Shown one piece after another: positions 7,458-16,517 of a DNA stretch of 46,774 nt. The first letter of the stretch is position 1; the number at the start of each line of letters is the position of its first letter. Origin of the DNA: Nitrospira sp. Lineage in GTDB: Bacteria > Nitrospirota > Nitrospiria > Nitrospirales > Nitrospiraceae. Location: assembly GCA_029865225.1 (NCBI GenBank), contig JAOUHJ010000023.1:1-46774 (forward strand), given 5' to 3'. Both the position numbers and the translations under genes were made by a program. Under the pieces are notes generated by a model. The model was given only the letters and a program-made list of their open reading frames with translations, was not told where the DNA came from and ran no database searches.

Positions 7458-9185
7458 TCATCCCTCTTCGCTGAAGGTTACACGATTGACCTCGCGAAGC
7501 GACGTCTCCCCATTCAACATCTTCTTGAGTGCCGATTGCCGAAGCGTGATCATCCCGTCCGTCACCGCTCGATACCGAATCTCCGACAGCGGCCGTTCCG
7601 CATGAATCATCTCCTTGATCTCATCCGTTAAATCGAGAAATTCCGTGATGCATTTTCTTCCCCGGTATCCGGTCCCGTGGCATTGTGGACATCCCTTCCC
7701 CTCATAGAACGGCGTATCTTTGTACTGTTCGTAATCCAATCCTGACTCCTCAATGAGGACTTGTTGAGCTTCTACTGCTGTCCGACAGGACGGACATAAG
7801 ATTCGGACCAGCCTCTGCGCCAACACGCAGTTGAGCGCGGCCAAGAAATTATAGGTATCAATCCCCATCGACGCGAATCGCCCGATCACATCAAACACAT
7901 TGTTCGCGTGAACGGTCGTCAAGACGAGATGGCCTGTCAGAGCTGATTGAATAGCGATCTGCGCGGTCTCAGGATCTCGAATTTCGCCGACCATGATCTT
8001 GTCCGGGTCATGGCGCAGGATGGACCGCAGGCCTCGGGCAAACGTCAGCCCCTTCTTTTCATTGACAGGAATCTGCACCACCCCTGGAAACTGGTATTCA
8101 ACTGGATCTTCAATTGTGATGAGTTTGTCTTCGAGCGTGTTCATTTCGGAGATGGCCGCATACAAGGTCGTGGTCTTTCCGCTTCCGGTCGGCCCGGTCA
8201 CCAATACCATGCCGTATGGTCGAGTGATCGCTCGACGAAACCGCTTCAGATCTTCCGGGTTAAAACCGAGCCGTTCCAGCTTCAAGGCTGACACTCCGGT
8301 CGCGATGGAATCCCGATCGAGTATTCTGATGACGACCGACTCACCAAACACGCTTGGCAGGATGGACACGCGGAAATCCACTGTCTTCCGATCCAGTCTC
8401 ATACGAAAACTTCCGTCTTGAGGTACTCGACGCTCGGCAATGTCCAGCTCCGACATAACCTTCAGGCGAGAGACCAAGGGAGCATGCAATCGAATGTCCA
8501 ATGGTTCCATGGCTGGAATCAGAATGCCGTCGACACGAAGCTTTACTTTCGTTGAACGGTCGGCCGCCTCAATGTGGATATCGCTGGCGCGACGTTGCAT
8601 CGCACTGAGCAAGATCGAGTCCAGTAATTTGACTGCAGGACTTTGATCTTCGCCGGCCTGATCGAGCGCAGGGATTTCTTCTCCTCGATCATCTTCTTTC
8701 ACGAGAACCGATCGATATTCCGCTTCGAGCTCACGCAGCGCGTGACTCGATCCTTCACTACGTTCCAGTGCGGCCAGAATTGCGCTCTTGGAGCTGACAA
8801 CTCGATCCAGCGGCTTCTGAATCATGAGTTCCAACTCATCAAGCGCTAACAGATTTTGAGGGTCTGCAATGGCAATCGTCAGTATGCCTGAATGCTCGGC
8901 GATAGGCACAAAGGGAACGCGCTGCATGAGTTTGACGGACATAGCCTCGAAATATCGAGGATCGACGCGAAAATCGACGAGTGCGTCGTACGGAAGGTCG
9001 TACCGTGTAGCCAAGGCCTGGGCCAACTGGTCTTCTGAGAGGAGCCCTTCAGCGACTAGCGTTTGCCCCAATGTTGCGGGTACTTGGTTCAATCGACGGA
9101 GAACCTCGTCAACAGCTTGCTTGTCGACCAAGCCCTGCCTTACCACCACGTCTGCCAGGGAAGGACGAACAAGGCTACCTGGCAT
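7458..9185 (-). CDS. gspE: GspE/PilB-type secretion/assembly ATPase
   Basis: This cytoplasmic hexameric ATPase powers pseudopilus assembly. The 575-residue protein has an N-terminal GspE-N/MshEN domain (about 10-145). The ATPase core carries Walker A GPTGSGKTTT (from residue 331), an Asp box with LITIEDPVEYQ, and a Walker B region with IMVGEIRDPETAQ near 398. A His box is seen in LTTVHANN. Four cysteines in CPSC (about 462) and CPQC (about 499) form the zinc-binding subdomain typical of GspE/PilB. The start has GGGAGG six bases upstream. It is flanked by gspF-like and pilM-like genes. GspE and PilB cannot be told apart firmly here, but the operon favours a secretion role. Confidence 0.95.
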   Translation of the reverse strand: MPGSLVRPSLADVVVRQGLVDKQAVDEVLRRLNQVPATLGQTLVAEGLLSEDQLAQALATRYDLPYDALVDFRVDPRYFEAMSVKLMQRVPFVPIAEHSGILTIAIADPQNLLALDELELMIQKPLDRVVSSKSAILAALERSEGSSHALRELEAEYRSVLVKEDDRGEEIPALDQAGEDQSPAVKLLDSILLSAMQRRASDIHIEAADRSTKVKLRVDGILIPAMEPLDIRLHAPLVSRLKVMSELDIAERRVPQDGSFRMRLDRKTVDFRVSILPSVFGESVVIRILDRDSIATGVSALKLERLGFNPEDLKRFRRAITRPYGMVLVTGPTGSGKTTTLYAAISEMNTLEDKLITIEDPVEYQFPGVVQIPVNEKKGLTFARGLRSILRHDPDKIMVGEIRDPETAQIAIQSALTGHLVLTTVHANNVFDVIGRFASMGIDTYNFLAALNCVLAQRLVRILCPSCRTAVEAQQVLIEESGLDYEQYKDTPFYEGKGCPQCHGTGYRGRKCITEFLDLTDEIKEMIHAERPLSEIRYRAVTDGMITLRQSALKKMLNGETSLREVNRVTFSEEG

Positions 9186-9239
9186 GAGAAACCTCCCTCA
9201 CCAGCCGCCCTGTTGGTTCACCGTCTGACGCACGCATCT

Positions 9240-10454
9240 CTAGCCTCCGACCGTTCCAGCCATCTGAAAGACCGGTAGATACATCACGATGACGATCCCA
9301 CCGACCATTACTCCCATGATGAGTAGGAGAGCCGGTTCGATCCATGTGGTGAGCGTGGCAAGCCTGGTATCAAGGTCCCCCTCATAGAACTCTGCAATAT
9401 CTCTCAGCATCGCATCCAGGGAACCGGTTTCCTCCCCCACCGCGAGCATCTCGATCGCAAGTCTAGGAAGGACCTTCGGCCGGTCCAACGCCTTCGCGAG
9501 CGTCGCCCCTTCACGAATCTCATCGACAGCCGGCGCCAGCTGTTGCGAAACAAACTGGTTTGAAACCGCCGTTCGCGCGCTGTAGAGCGCATCCACAAGC
9601 GGAGTCCCACCGCCGAGAATCGTTCCCAACGTTCTCGCAAGTTGGACGGTATTGTGTTGGACAATAATCTGACCCACCAGGGGAAGTTTCAGAGAAAGGC
9701 GATCGATCGACACACGCCCTGCCGATGTCTTGTAGTACGCTCGTGTGCCCAACAAGGTGGCCCCGACGACAGCCACTGCCGGAATAGCCCATGCCTCAGC
9801 ATGGGTCACGGCACTGAGTAGTACTTGGGTTGCCCATGGTAAGGTCCTCGCCGATTCTCCGTACACGGAGACAAAGGTCGGCATCACATAGGTCAACAGA
9901 AAACCAATCACCGCGATGCCAATGAGAATAAGAACAATCGGATAGGAGATGGCCTTGGTTACCTTTTGACGAAGGGCGATCATCAGTTTCAGATATGCCA
10001 CGTACCGTTGGAGCACATCCGGCAGGTTGCCGGATTGTTCCCCTGCTCGTATGGTCGCAACATAGAGATCTGAAAAATATGCAGCGTGTTTTCCCAGCGC
10101 ATCCGAGGCGGAGGCGCCACCTCGAATATCCGCCTTCACCTCGCGGAGGGTCTGTTGAAACCCAGGATGTCCAGCGCGTTCGATGAGCAAGTCCCAGACT
10201 CGTAAGATCGGCAATCCCGATCTGATGAGCGCCAAGAGCTCTTGGTTGAAGATCAAGAACTGCCCCACCGGAAGCCGTCCACGAAACCAAGGCTTCGCCA
10301 CCTCCACTGTGGGCATTCCACGCCTGTGGAGATGAAACACCAATAAGCCCTGCGCTTCTAGCTTGGCACGAACGAGGGCCTCCTCTTCTCCTTCAACATG
10401 GCCGTTAATCATGGATCCATCGGGGCGCGCTACTCGGTACGCAAATACTGCCAT
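9240..10454 (-). CDS. gspF: GspF/PilC-type inner-membrane platform protein
   Basis: The 404-residue polytopic protein has the normal GspF length. It contains two repeated GspF domains (about 70-190 and 275-400) and three membrane helices. Markers are FNQELLALIRSGLPILRVWDLL, IRAGEQSGNLPDVLQRYVAYL, ISYPIVLILIGIAVIGFLLT and MLAVGEETGSLDAMLRDIAEF. It couples the ATPase to pilin extraction from the membrane. It lies directly upstream of the ATPase gene with a gap of 54 bases. Its ribosome binding site is weak (TAGGGT), which leaves some room for another start. Confidence 0.94.
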   Translation of the reverse strand: MAVFAYRVARPDGSMINGHVEGEEEALVRAKLEAQGLLVFHLHRRGMPTVEVAKPWFRGRLPVGQFLIFNQELLALIRSGLPILRVWDLLIERAGHPGFQQTLREVKADIRGGASASDALGKHAAYFSDLYVATIRAGEQSGNLPDVLQRYVAYLKLMIALRQKVTKAISYPIVLILIGIAVIGFLLTYVMPTFVSVYGESARTLPWATQVLLSAVTHAEAWAIPAVAVVGATLLGTRAYYKTSAGRVSIDRLSLKLPLVGQIIVQHNTVQLARTLGTILGGGTPLVDALYSARTAVSNQFVSQQLAPAVDEIREGATLAKALDRPKVLPRLAIEMLAVGEETGSLDAMLRDIAEFYEGDLDTRLATLTTWIEPALLLIMGVMVGGIVIVMYLPVFQMAGTVGG

Positions 10455-10495
10455 ACCCTAAGCCTTTCGAACATGCGAACGACTCACCGTGCCCC

Positions 10496-11293
10496 CTACA
10501 TCCCTTCATCTTCGGATGCATCGGCAGATCGCATCGGAACACTGAGAAGTTGGCCCACGTGAATGCGATCATCGATAAGCTCGTTGATGACCATGAGGTG
10601 TGCCACCGTTGTCTGATGTCGCTTCGCTAGACTCCAAAGCGTATCTCCAGGCCTAATCGCCACGCTCACATGACTGGAGACAGTTGGAGAGTGCGTAGCA
10701 ACCGAGGCGGCTCTGGCCGAAGAGATCCTGTCCACCGATTCCTGAACCTCGTCCCGCTGAGCCTCCTGGGCAAACCCCACCTTCGTCGCATCCACTCGTT
10801 CATCCTGCTGCGAAGTGATCGAGGCCGGCGACGCCGCTCCCTGCGTCTGTTTTCCGAGGTGTGACACCTGTTTTCGAAGGTGCCGCAGCTGACTCTGTAA
10901 TGCGGCTGTCGTTCGCCCCATCCGCTCTCGCTCAGAGCGCGCTCTGGCCAACTCCTCTCGTTGGAGATCAATCACCCGGCGAGCTTCGGCCAGCCGGCGT
11001 TCCACTTCCCAACCAGTCCCCTCGAGTTGAGCCCGGAGAATCTGTAGATCGGCGTATGATTGGCGCCGCTGATCGACTTCTGTCTGGAGTTCGGTAATCG
11101 TTCGTTGGGCGTTTCGTAATGAACTTTTGAGGGTATCGACAGTGAGTTGGAGATCCGACATCTCAGGATCCAGGATAGGCTCAAGCGGACTACATGCCAC
11201 CATCCCCATCAGAACAACTCCGCTCACCATGCTCCGCTGCGCCCATTTGTAAACCACGCGCAGTGGACACAGTCCCTGCCAACATGCCCTCAC
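10496..11293 (-). CDS. LysM-domain lipoprotein with coiled coil, inside the secretion operon
   Basis: The N-terminus holds a positively charged stretch, a short hydrophobic run (VSGVVLMGMVA) and a lipobox-like MVAC, suggesting a lipoprotein. A long Arg/Glu-rich coiled coil follows (about 50-140 after the cysteine, with ERRLAEARRVIDLQREELAR). A C-terminal LysM domain containing RPGDTLWSLAKRHQTTVAHL presumably binds peptidoglycan. The likely role is anchoring the secretion apparatus to the wall or opening it, by inference from its position between pseudopilin and gspF genes. The start is unclear. I chose a GTG at 11293, after the upstream stop, because it leaves a plausible signal peptide. An ATG at 11230 and upstream starts up to 11362 are alternatives, and none has a convincing ribosome binding site. 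Confidence 0.72.
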   Translation of the reverse strand: MRACWQGLCPLRVVYKWAQRSMVSGVVLMGMVACSPLEPILDPEMSDLQLTVDTLKSSLRNAQRTITELQTEVDQRRQSYADLQILRAQLEGTGWEVERRLAEARRVIDLQREELARARSERERMGRTTAALQSQLRHLRKQVSHLGKQTQGAASPASITSQQDERVDATKVGFAQEAQRDEVQESVDRISSARAASVATHSPTVSSHVSVAIRPGDTLWSLAKRHQTTVAHLMVINELIDDRIHVGQLLSVPMRSADASEDEGM

Positions 11294-11300
11294 GACACGA

Positions 11301-11669
11301 TCACCATTTGTTATAGGGAGTGTCATTTGTCCCAACCAAGTCGGACCCAGAATACACATCAAAGATGCCGCCCTCTGTCGGTTCGGTAATTTCTTGCCAG
11401 GAACTCGACGAATTCGTAAATGGGTCTTTCGGGATAGCCCTAAGATATCCAGCCGACACCAAGCCTTCTAAGGATGGGGGATACTTCCCCTGGTCGGCAC
11501 GGTGATGATCGAGTAACTCGCGCAGAGTAAAAAGATCCTGCCTCAAGACCGTTTCCTTCGCTCTAATCAGGGATGATTGATACGATGGAGCGGCGATCGT
11601 GGCTAAAATCCCAACAATGGACACCACAATCATCAGTTCGACGAGCGTGAAACCTTTTTCATACTCCAT
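11301..11669 (-). CDS. Major pseudopilin, GspG-like
   Basis: The 122-residue protein has a textbook class III signal: a short leader MEYEKG, then FTLVELMIVVSIVGILATIAA. Cleavage falls after Gly6, and Glu sits at mature position 5. The C-terminal part contains YPPSLEGLVSAGYLRAIPKD and a Gly- and Trp-bearing tail, as in GspG major pseudopilins. It would polymerise into the periplasmic piston. AGAGG lies six bases before the ATG. It begins nine bases after the stop of the second pseudopilin gene. Confidence 0.92.
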   Translation of the reverse strand: MEYEKGFTLVELMIVVSIVGILATIAAPSYQSSLIRAKETVLRQDLFTLRELLDHHRADQGKYPPSLEGLVSAGYLRAIPKDPFTNSSSSWQEITEPTEGGIFDVYSGSDLVGTNDTPYNKW

Positions 11670-11678
11670 TCCATGCCT

Positions 11679-12185
11679 CTACCAATCCTGATACTTCGTG
11701 CCATCCAACGCAGTGGCTTCGCTCTGCGTCATCACATCGTAGACATCCTCGCCACACCAGCTCGTCGGCTTTGGACGGTCCTTGTAACAACGCAACAGCC
11801 AATCTGATTTTCCCGTCAGAGGATCGACCGGCATGACCCGTAAGTAACGCCTGACCGTTGTGCCTCGAACGGTTGCCTCTTCTCCGGTGAGGTTCACCCC
11901 CAATAACATATCCAGTGACTTTGGATATCCGTAGGGGCCGGAGACTTCCTTGCAGACCAACTTATTCTTCAGGCACACAGGCCCCAGAAGGACATTCCCG
12001 TCACGATTCCACTCCATCTTGAACAGATCAATGGCACCGCGAATGATTCGAAGTTGTTGGCGCAGCTGAATTTCATGAGTTCGTTTGGTCGATACTTTAC
12101 TGAGAGGCATGGCTATCGAAGCCAACAGTACGACAATCGTCATGGTGACAAGGACTTCGACTAATGTTAGCCCACCCTCCTTCAC
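11679..12185 (-). CDS. Second GspG-like pseudopilin
   Basis: The 168-residue protein has the prepilin signal MKEGG-LTLVEVLVTMTIVVLL, with cleavage after Gly5 and Glu at mature position 5. The body is longer than the first pseudopilin and contains four cysteines (CLKNKLVC, RCYKD, SWCGE) that may form disulfides in the periplasm. It shares the RVMPVDPLTGKSDW motif seen in GspG-type proteins. Its start codon overlaps the secretin stop by four bases (ATGA), so the two are translationally coupled. It may be a minor or alternative major subunit. Confidence 0.88.
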   Translation of the reverse strand: MKEGGLTLVEVLVTMTIVVLLASIAMPLSKVSTKRTHEIQLRQQLRIIRGAIDLFKMEWNRDGNVLLGPVCLKNKLVCKEVSGPYGYPKSLDMLLGVNLTGEEATVRGTTVRRYLRVMPVDPLTGKSDWLLRCYKDRPKPTSWCGEDVYDVMTQSEATALDGTKYQDW

Positions 12186-14485
12186 CGAACTCTCACGACC
12201 CCCGATCCGGTGGCCCTGGAAGATGCTTCTGAGCTACTCAACTCCACGCGAACGGGCGATACCCCTGGTGCCTTTCCCACAAAGGTGAGGTTCACGGCCC
12301 GAGGCGACCGCTGATCCGGATGAACCGGTTGAAACATGAGTGTTCTCACTCGGTTTCCATCTGTCGTCTCACCTCGTGGGAGCAGTTTTGCGTCGCCAAG
12401 CCCCTTGAATTCCAGAATCTCAGGGTCATATTCCAACCTAAAGGTGTCCGCACCAGATGCTCGGATTCGAGCATCTACAATGGCTATCCTCACCTCCTTA
12501 CCGGTTTGGACAACAGCGTCATCAGGCTTCACCTCCAAAACAGGACCTGGCGTGGCCAACTCGGTCAGTGGTTGGACCGGGTTCACCTGCGTTGCACCTT
12601 TGGGTGTCATGCCAAGCCGATTTGCCGGCCTTCCTCGATCACCCTGCAAAGAGGTCGAGATCTTTGTTGTCGAACCGGAGAACGCTGGGCTAGTCGAATA
12701 GTTGAATTCAGTCCCAGACCAAAACGCCTGATTCGTAGAGCCCGGAGGAAGTGGCGGCTGTGCAATACGGGGGGTAATGGTCAAGATCACTTCCGTTGTG
12801 ACTCGCTCGGTCTTGAACGAACTCAACAAATTCCCGATGAGCGGCAAATCCCCGACCCATGGTATGGTGACACGTGTTCGGCGATCTTCTTCTTGGAGAA
12901 GTCCACCGATGACGATTGTTTCACCATCTCTCATATTGAGGGTCGTTTCAGCAGAGCGGTTGCCGAACTTGAATTGCTGAATGAGAGGAGAAGCCTGAAG
13001 TGTGACTTGATCACCGACCCGTATGACCTCTACCTTTATCTTCAGCGACAACTCATTGCCCAATCGGATGGAAGGTTCTACGGTCAGCTTGACACCCGTA
13101 TCTCGAAACTCGATTGACGTGACGGTTGAGGTAGTCGGGACAGCTCCCGTAGTGGCTTGCCCCGGTAATACATTCGTCGTGGAGAGAAGGATCGGTTGTT
13201 TATCTCCGATGTTAATCTCCGCTTTCTTGTTATTGATGACACGGATTTTTGGCGAAGCAAGTGTCTTGGCATCAGATTGCTGCTTAAAGAAATCCAGCAA
13301 CACGGTTGTCGGCAGTTTGAAGAGATAGTTGTCGGGGCCCAGATTGGTCAGTTGCCGGTATGTCAGTTGTACGGCCTCTGCGGCCAGAGTTCCCGTGAAT
13401 CCAGAGGCAATCAATCCAGCCCCGGCTTGTTTCGGATAATTCAGCCCATACGTCTGATTCTTCGTACGGTTGACCTCCAGCACTTCGAGATCAAAGAGGA
13501 CCTCAGGTTCCTGACGGTCATTGGCAAGGATGATCTTTTCCGCAAGTTCCAATTTCTCCGGCTGATCACGAATGACAATGGCATTCAGCTGCTCGTTCGC
13601 ATGCATTCGCTTCGAATCCAACATGCTCTTGAGTAGGAGCACCATATCTTTAGCCTTCGCCGTCGACAGATAGAATGTCCGGATCATCAGGTCCTGATAC
13701 TGTTCCTGCTTTTGCTTGGTATCAGGGCTCACGACCAGAACGGTCGAAGATATCCGACGCGCAAATAAACTATTGCTATTGAGGATCAATCGAAAGGCTT
13801 CTTCAAATGGCGTGTCCTGAATAGAGATTGATATGGGATCATTTCTGACGTCTTTGTCGAACACGAGGGTCTGGCCACTAGCTTTTGCCACAGCCTCCAT
13901 GATTTCCTTGATACCAGCACTCTTGAATTTCAGGGTCACGGGCTCCTTCATCCCCTCCGCTCTGCTAAGCGCTTGTTGCTCTTCAGTGAGTCGAGCGATG
14001 CCATCTAGCGGTGCTTGGTATGTCGGATCAAGTTCCACAGCCCGTGTATAGCTACCTAATGCCTCCTCCATTCTCCCCAGTTGTGCCAGACGTTCTGCCT
14101 CACGAAACTGAGATCGTGACTCCTTCAAGCGAGTAGCCTCCTGAAAGCCGGATTGGTACTCGACACTGGAGGGTTCTATGGTGAGTGCGCGCTTGAATTC
14201 TTCAAGCGCGAGATCATCTTGGCCATCTCTTATGAAAGCACGGCCACGTTCAGCATACATTGCAGCTGTACGTCCACGAGCCAACGCATATTTGCTCTGA
14301 AGAGTGGGATTAAAAGGATCTTCTTTTAACGCTTGCTTGTATGCAAGGCTAGCCGCTTCCCATTGCTCCTCCGCCAAATATTGATCCCCTCGATTGACTT
14401 CTGGAGATACAAATAGAGAGCACCCTGTTAGCAAGAGGATGACGAGTGCGAGCGCATGTAGACATGCCCGTCGACAGCAAGCCAC
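12182..14485 (-). CDS. Secretin (GspD/PilQ type) with N-terminal TPR and C-terminal cohesin-like domain
   Basis: The outer-membrane channel of the system, 767 residues. A lipoprotein signal (LALVILLLTGC) is followed by TPR repeats (about 30-165, for example AASLAYKQALKEDPFNPTL). Next come an STN/N0 domain (about 180-255), an N1-like domain (about 265-325) and the secretin core (about 330-575, with LASPKIRVINNKKAEINIGD and EVILTITPRI). A linker leads to a cohesin-like domain (about 650-767, with EVKPDDAVVQTGKEVRIAIV and FRLEYDPEILEFKG). The start is GTG at 14485, eight bases after AAGGAG. It is the first gene of the operon. The C-terminal domain replaces the usual pilotin-binding S-domain. Confidence 0.93.
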   Translation of the reverse strand: MACCRRACLHALALVILLLTGCSLFVSPEVNRGDQYLAEEQWEAASLAYKQALKEDPFNPTLQSKYALARGRTAAMYAERGRAFIRDGQDDLALEEFKRALTIEPSSVEYQSGFQEATRLKESRSQFREAERLAQLGRMEEALGSYTRAVELDPTYQAPLDGIARLTEEQQALSRAEGMKEPVTLKFKSAGIKEIMEAVAKASGQTLVFDKDVRNDPISISIQDTPFEEAFRLILNSNSLFARRISSTVLVVSPDTKQKQEQYQDLMIRTFYLSTAKAKDMVLLLKSMLDSKRMHANEQLNAIVIRDQPEKLELAEKIILANDRQEPEVLFDLEVLEVNRTKNQTYGLNYPKQAGAGLIASGFTGTLAAEAVQLTYRQLTNLGPDNYLFKLPTTVLLDFFKQQSDAKTLASPKIRVINNKKAEINIGDKQPILLSTTNVLPGQATTGAVPTTSTVTSIEFRDTGVKLTVEPSIRLGNELSLKIKVEVIRVGDQVTLQASPLIQQFKFGNRSAETTLNMRDGETIVIGGLLQEEDRRTRVTIPWVGDLPLIGNLLSSFKTERVTTEVILTITPRIAQPPLPPGSTNQAFWSGTEFNYSTSPAFSGSTTKISTSLQGDRGRPANRLGMTPKGATQVNPVQPLTELATPGPVLEVKPDDAVVQTGKEVRIAIVDARIRASGADTFRLEYDPEILEFKGLGDAKLLPRGETTDGNRVRTLMFQPVHPDQRSPRAVNLTFVGKAPGVSPVRVELSSSEASSRATGSGVVRVR

Positions 14486-14550
14486 GATCTGGTCTCCTTA
14501 GGACGCGTACCAGGCAGCATGGCCCGATCGCCCCTCACAGACATCAATTT

Positions 14551-14578
14551 CTTATACTACGGATCAAGAAACGCTCAA
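14551..14578 (-). promoter_or_regulatory. Candidate sigma70 promoter of the secretion operon
   Basis: On the minus strand a TTGAGC box (14578-14573) and a TATAAG box (14556-14551) are separated by 16 bases. This would put the transcript start some 55-60 bases before the secretin GTG. The match is by eye and untested. No other good candidate was seen in the 207-base gap. Confidence 0.45.
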
Positions 14579-14692
14579 AGAAAAAGCCTAGAAGCCGAGG
14601 AGGGGCGGTAAGAAGCTTTTGCTACGGTCTTGGCGGAAGAAAGGACTTCCGATCATCCTGGCTAGTTTACCTCGGAAGAGATCGGAGAAACA

Positions 14693-15988
14693 TTACAGCC
14701 GCCAGTACTTGATCGTGGCAGGGATTTGGCGTGAATCCAGAATGCCCTTGACGTCAATCACGACACCTTGTTGCTGAGTTCGAAGAGGTTTTAGCAGGTC
14801 CATTATGCCCAACTTGGAAAATTTCTCATGTGCGACGGCGAGGACCAATCCATCAAGATCTTTCATCTTGTTCCAATCGAGGAGACGAATGCCATACTCT
14901 GCCAACGCCTCCTCCGTTTCTGCAATAGGATCATGCACCAGCACTTCAACCCCATACTCATGGAGTTCGCGAATGATATCAGGCACTCGGCTATTACGGA
15001 GATCCGGCACATTTTCTTTGAAGGTGAGTCCAAGTACTCCTACTCGTAATTCATTGGTAGGGCGCGCTGACTGGCTCAACAACTTCATGGTATGCTCCGC
15101 TACAAACTTCCCCATGCCGTTGTTAATGCGCCTTCCAGCAAGGATCACCTCCGGATGATAGCCCACCGATTCCGCTTTCGATGTCAAATAATAAGGATCC
15201 ACGCCTATGCAATGGCCACCAACAAGGCCGGGAGAAAACTTGAGAAAGTTCCACTTTGTTCCTGCTGCCTCAAGAACTGACTTAGTATCTATTCCCAGTC
15301 GGTGAAAGATAAGGGACAATTCGTTCATGAGGGCAATATTCAGGTCGCGCTGGGTATTCTCAATGACTTTGGCTGCCTCCGCCACTTTGATGCTGGAGGC
15401 CCGATGAATACCAGCCTTCACCACTAATGCATAGGTATCTGCTACGACATCAAGAGACTCATGGTCCTGTGCCGATACTACCTTGACAATCTTTTCGAGG
15501 GTATGTTCCTTGTCGCCAGGATTTATCCTTTCCGGCGAGTACCCAAGTTTGAAGTCATCTCCGGCTTTCATGCCGGATGTTCGCTCTAAAATTGGCAAGC
15601 ACACTTCCTCCGTCGCACCGGGATAGACAGTAGATTCATACACTACGATGGAGTCCTTGGAAAGGTTCCGTCCAATCAGCTCTGAGGCCTTCTGCAACGC
15701 GGTCAGGTCGGGTTGTAATGCCTCATTAATAGGCGTAGGCACTGCCACGATGATGAAATCTGCATTTTTGAGGTCGGCTGGTTGAGACGTATACCTCACT
15801 TGTGATGAGGCCAAATCTTTTTCCGACACTTCCCCTGTCCGATCGATGCCTTTGCGCAATTCTTCAATTTTCTTCTCGTTGACATCGAATCCAATCACAG
15901 AGCCGATCTTCCCGAATGCCACTGCAATCGGAAGCCCTACGTATCCCAACCCGACCACAGCGATGGAACGAGATTGCCGCTTCGTCAT
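14693..15988 (-). CDS. UDP-N-acetyl-hexosamine 6-dehydrogenase (TviB/WbpO-like)
   Basis: A nucleotide-sugar dehydrogenase that oxidises C6 of a UDP-N-acetylhexosamine to the uronic acid with two NAD+, making a polysaccharide precursor. The 431-residue product starts with the Rossmann motif VVGLGYVGLPIAVAFG. It has YESTVYPGATEEVC in the middle and the catalytic cysteine Cys260 in GGHCIGVDPYYLTSKAE. LTFKENVPDLRNSRV and VHDPIAETEEAL are C-terminal marks of the TviB/WbpO/CapL branch. The ATG at 15988 is chosen (GGGAG five bases upstream) because sequence similarity begins there. An upstream in-frame extension to 16201 has no family resemblance. A UDP-glucose dehydrogenase is less likely. Confidence 0.92.
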   Translation of the reverse strand: MTKRQSRSIAVVGLGYVGLPIAVAFGKIGSVIGFDVNEKKIEELRKGIDRTGEVSEKDLASSQVRYTSQPADLKNADFIIVAVPTPINEALQPDLTALQKASELIGRNLSKDSIVVYESTVYPGATEEVCLPILERTSGMKAGDDFKLGYSPERINPGDKEHTLEKIVKVVSAQDHESLDVVADTYALVVKAGIHRASSIKVAEAAKVIENTQRDLNIALMNELSLIFHRLGIDTKSVLEAAGTKWNFLKFSPGLVGGHCIGVDPYYLTSKAESVGYHPEVILAGRRINNGMGKFVAEHTMKLLSQSARPTNELRVGVLGLTFKENVPDLRNSRVPDIIRELHEYGVEVLVHDPIAETEEALAEYGIRLLDWNKMKDLDGLVLAVAHEKFSKLGIMDLLKPLRTQQQGVVIDVKGILDSRQIPATIKYWRL

Positions 15989-16517
15989 ATCATCTCCCAA
16001 GCTAGCGCCACCTAAAGCCCCAGTATGAACGGGGTTAACAATGGCAGAAGACACCACAATCGTCAAGGAATGGATGGATGGATGGACAGCACCGGGTTGA
16101 CTCCTGCGTTCATTGGCACGATCGGTCCCGTAGGTCCGACCCTCTAAAAAGATCTCTACCGAGAAATGACCTCTAATAATATCAAGACGATCCGCTGACA
16201 AACTACAGCAATCCCCACAATAGTTATTGATATATCAATGCATTGGGAAGTAATAGGTGAGAAGTTACTTCATCTGTACCTTGAAGCGACGATTGTCCGC
16301 CCTCCCCCAGCAAATATTTTCTCTCCGAAAACACGCTTCTACGAGCAGCAGGTTTCACAAAATGCCATTAACGTATAAGAACCTCCCTGTCACACGTTCT
16401 GTCTTCCTGAACGTATTTACTTCTTGTAGGAGGCACTCAACTTGCTCAGAGCCAACTCTAGCTTTTTAACTCGAATACATCAGCCGCTCGCCATAGTCGT
16501 TACGGAGGATTCGAACA
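15989..16517. other. Divergent intergenic region, 529 bases
   Basis: It separates the minus-strand nucleotide-sugar dehydrogenase from the plus-strand BACON protein gene. It holds a 14-base palindrome (16226-16239) and, near its right end, GGAGG nine bases before the ATG at 16518. I see no RNA gene and no convincing promoter pair. Confidence 0.6.
16226..16239. promoter_or_regulatory. Perfect 14-base palindrome, possible operator
   Basis: ATTGATATATCAAT is self-complementary over all 14 bases. It lies in the divergent gap, 238 bases before the dehydrogenase start and 279 before the BACON gene. AT-rich palindromes arise by chance, so a regulator site is only a suggestion. Confidence 0.3.

Noticed and set aside
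12320-13117. Long plus-strand open frame of 265 codons
   Set aside because: It lies entirely antisense to the secretin gene, whose domains are unmistakable. The plus-strand translation has no family pattern.
15989-16201. 71-codon upstream extension of the nucleotide-sugar dehydrogenase
   Set aside because: Family similarity starts at the ATG at 15988, which has a good ribosome binding site. The extension resembles no known domain.
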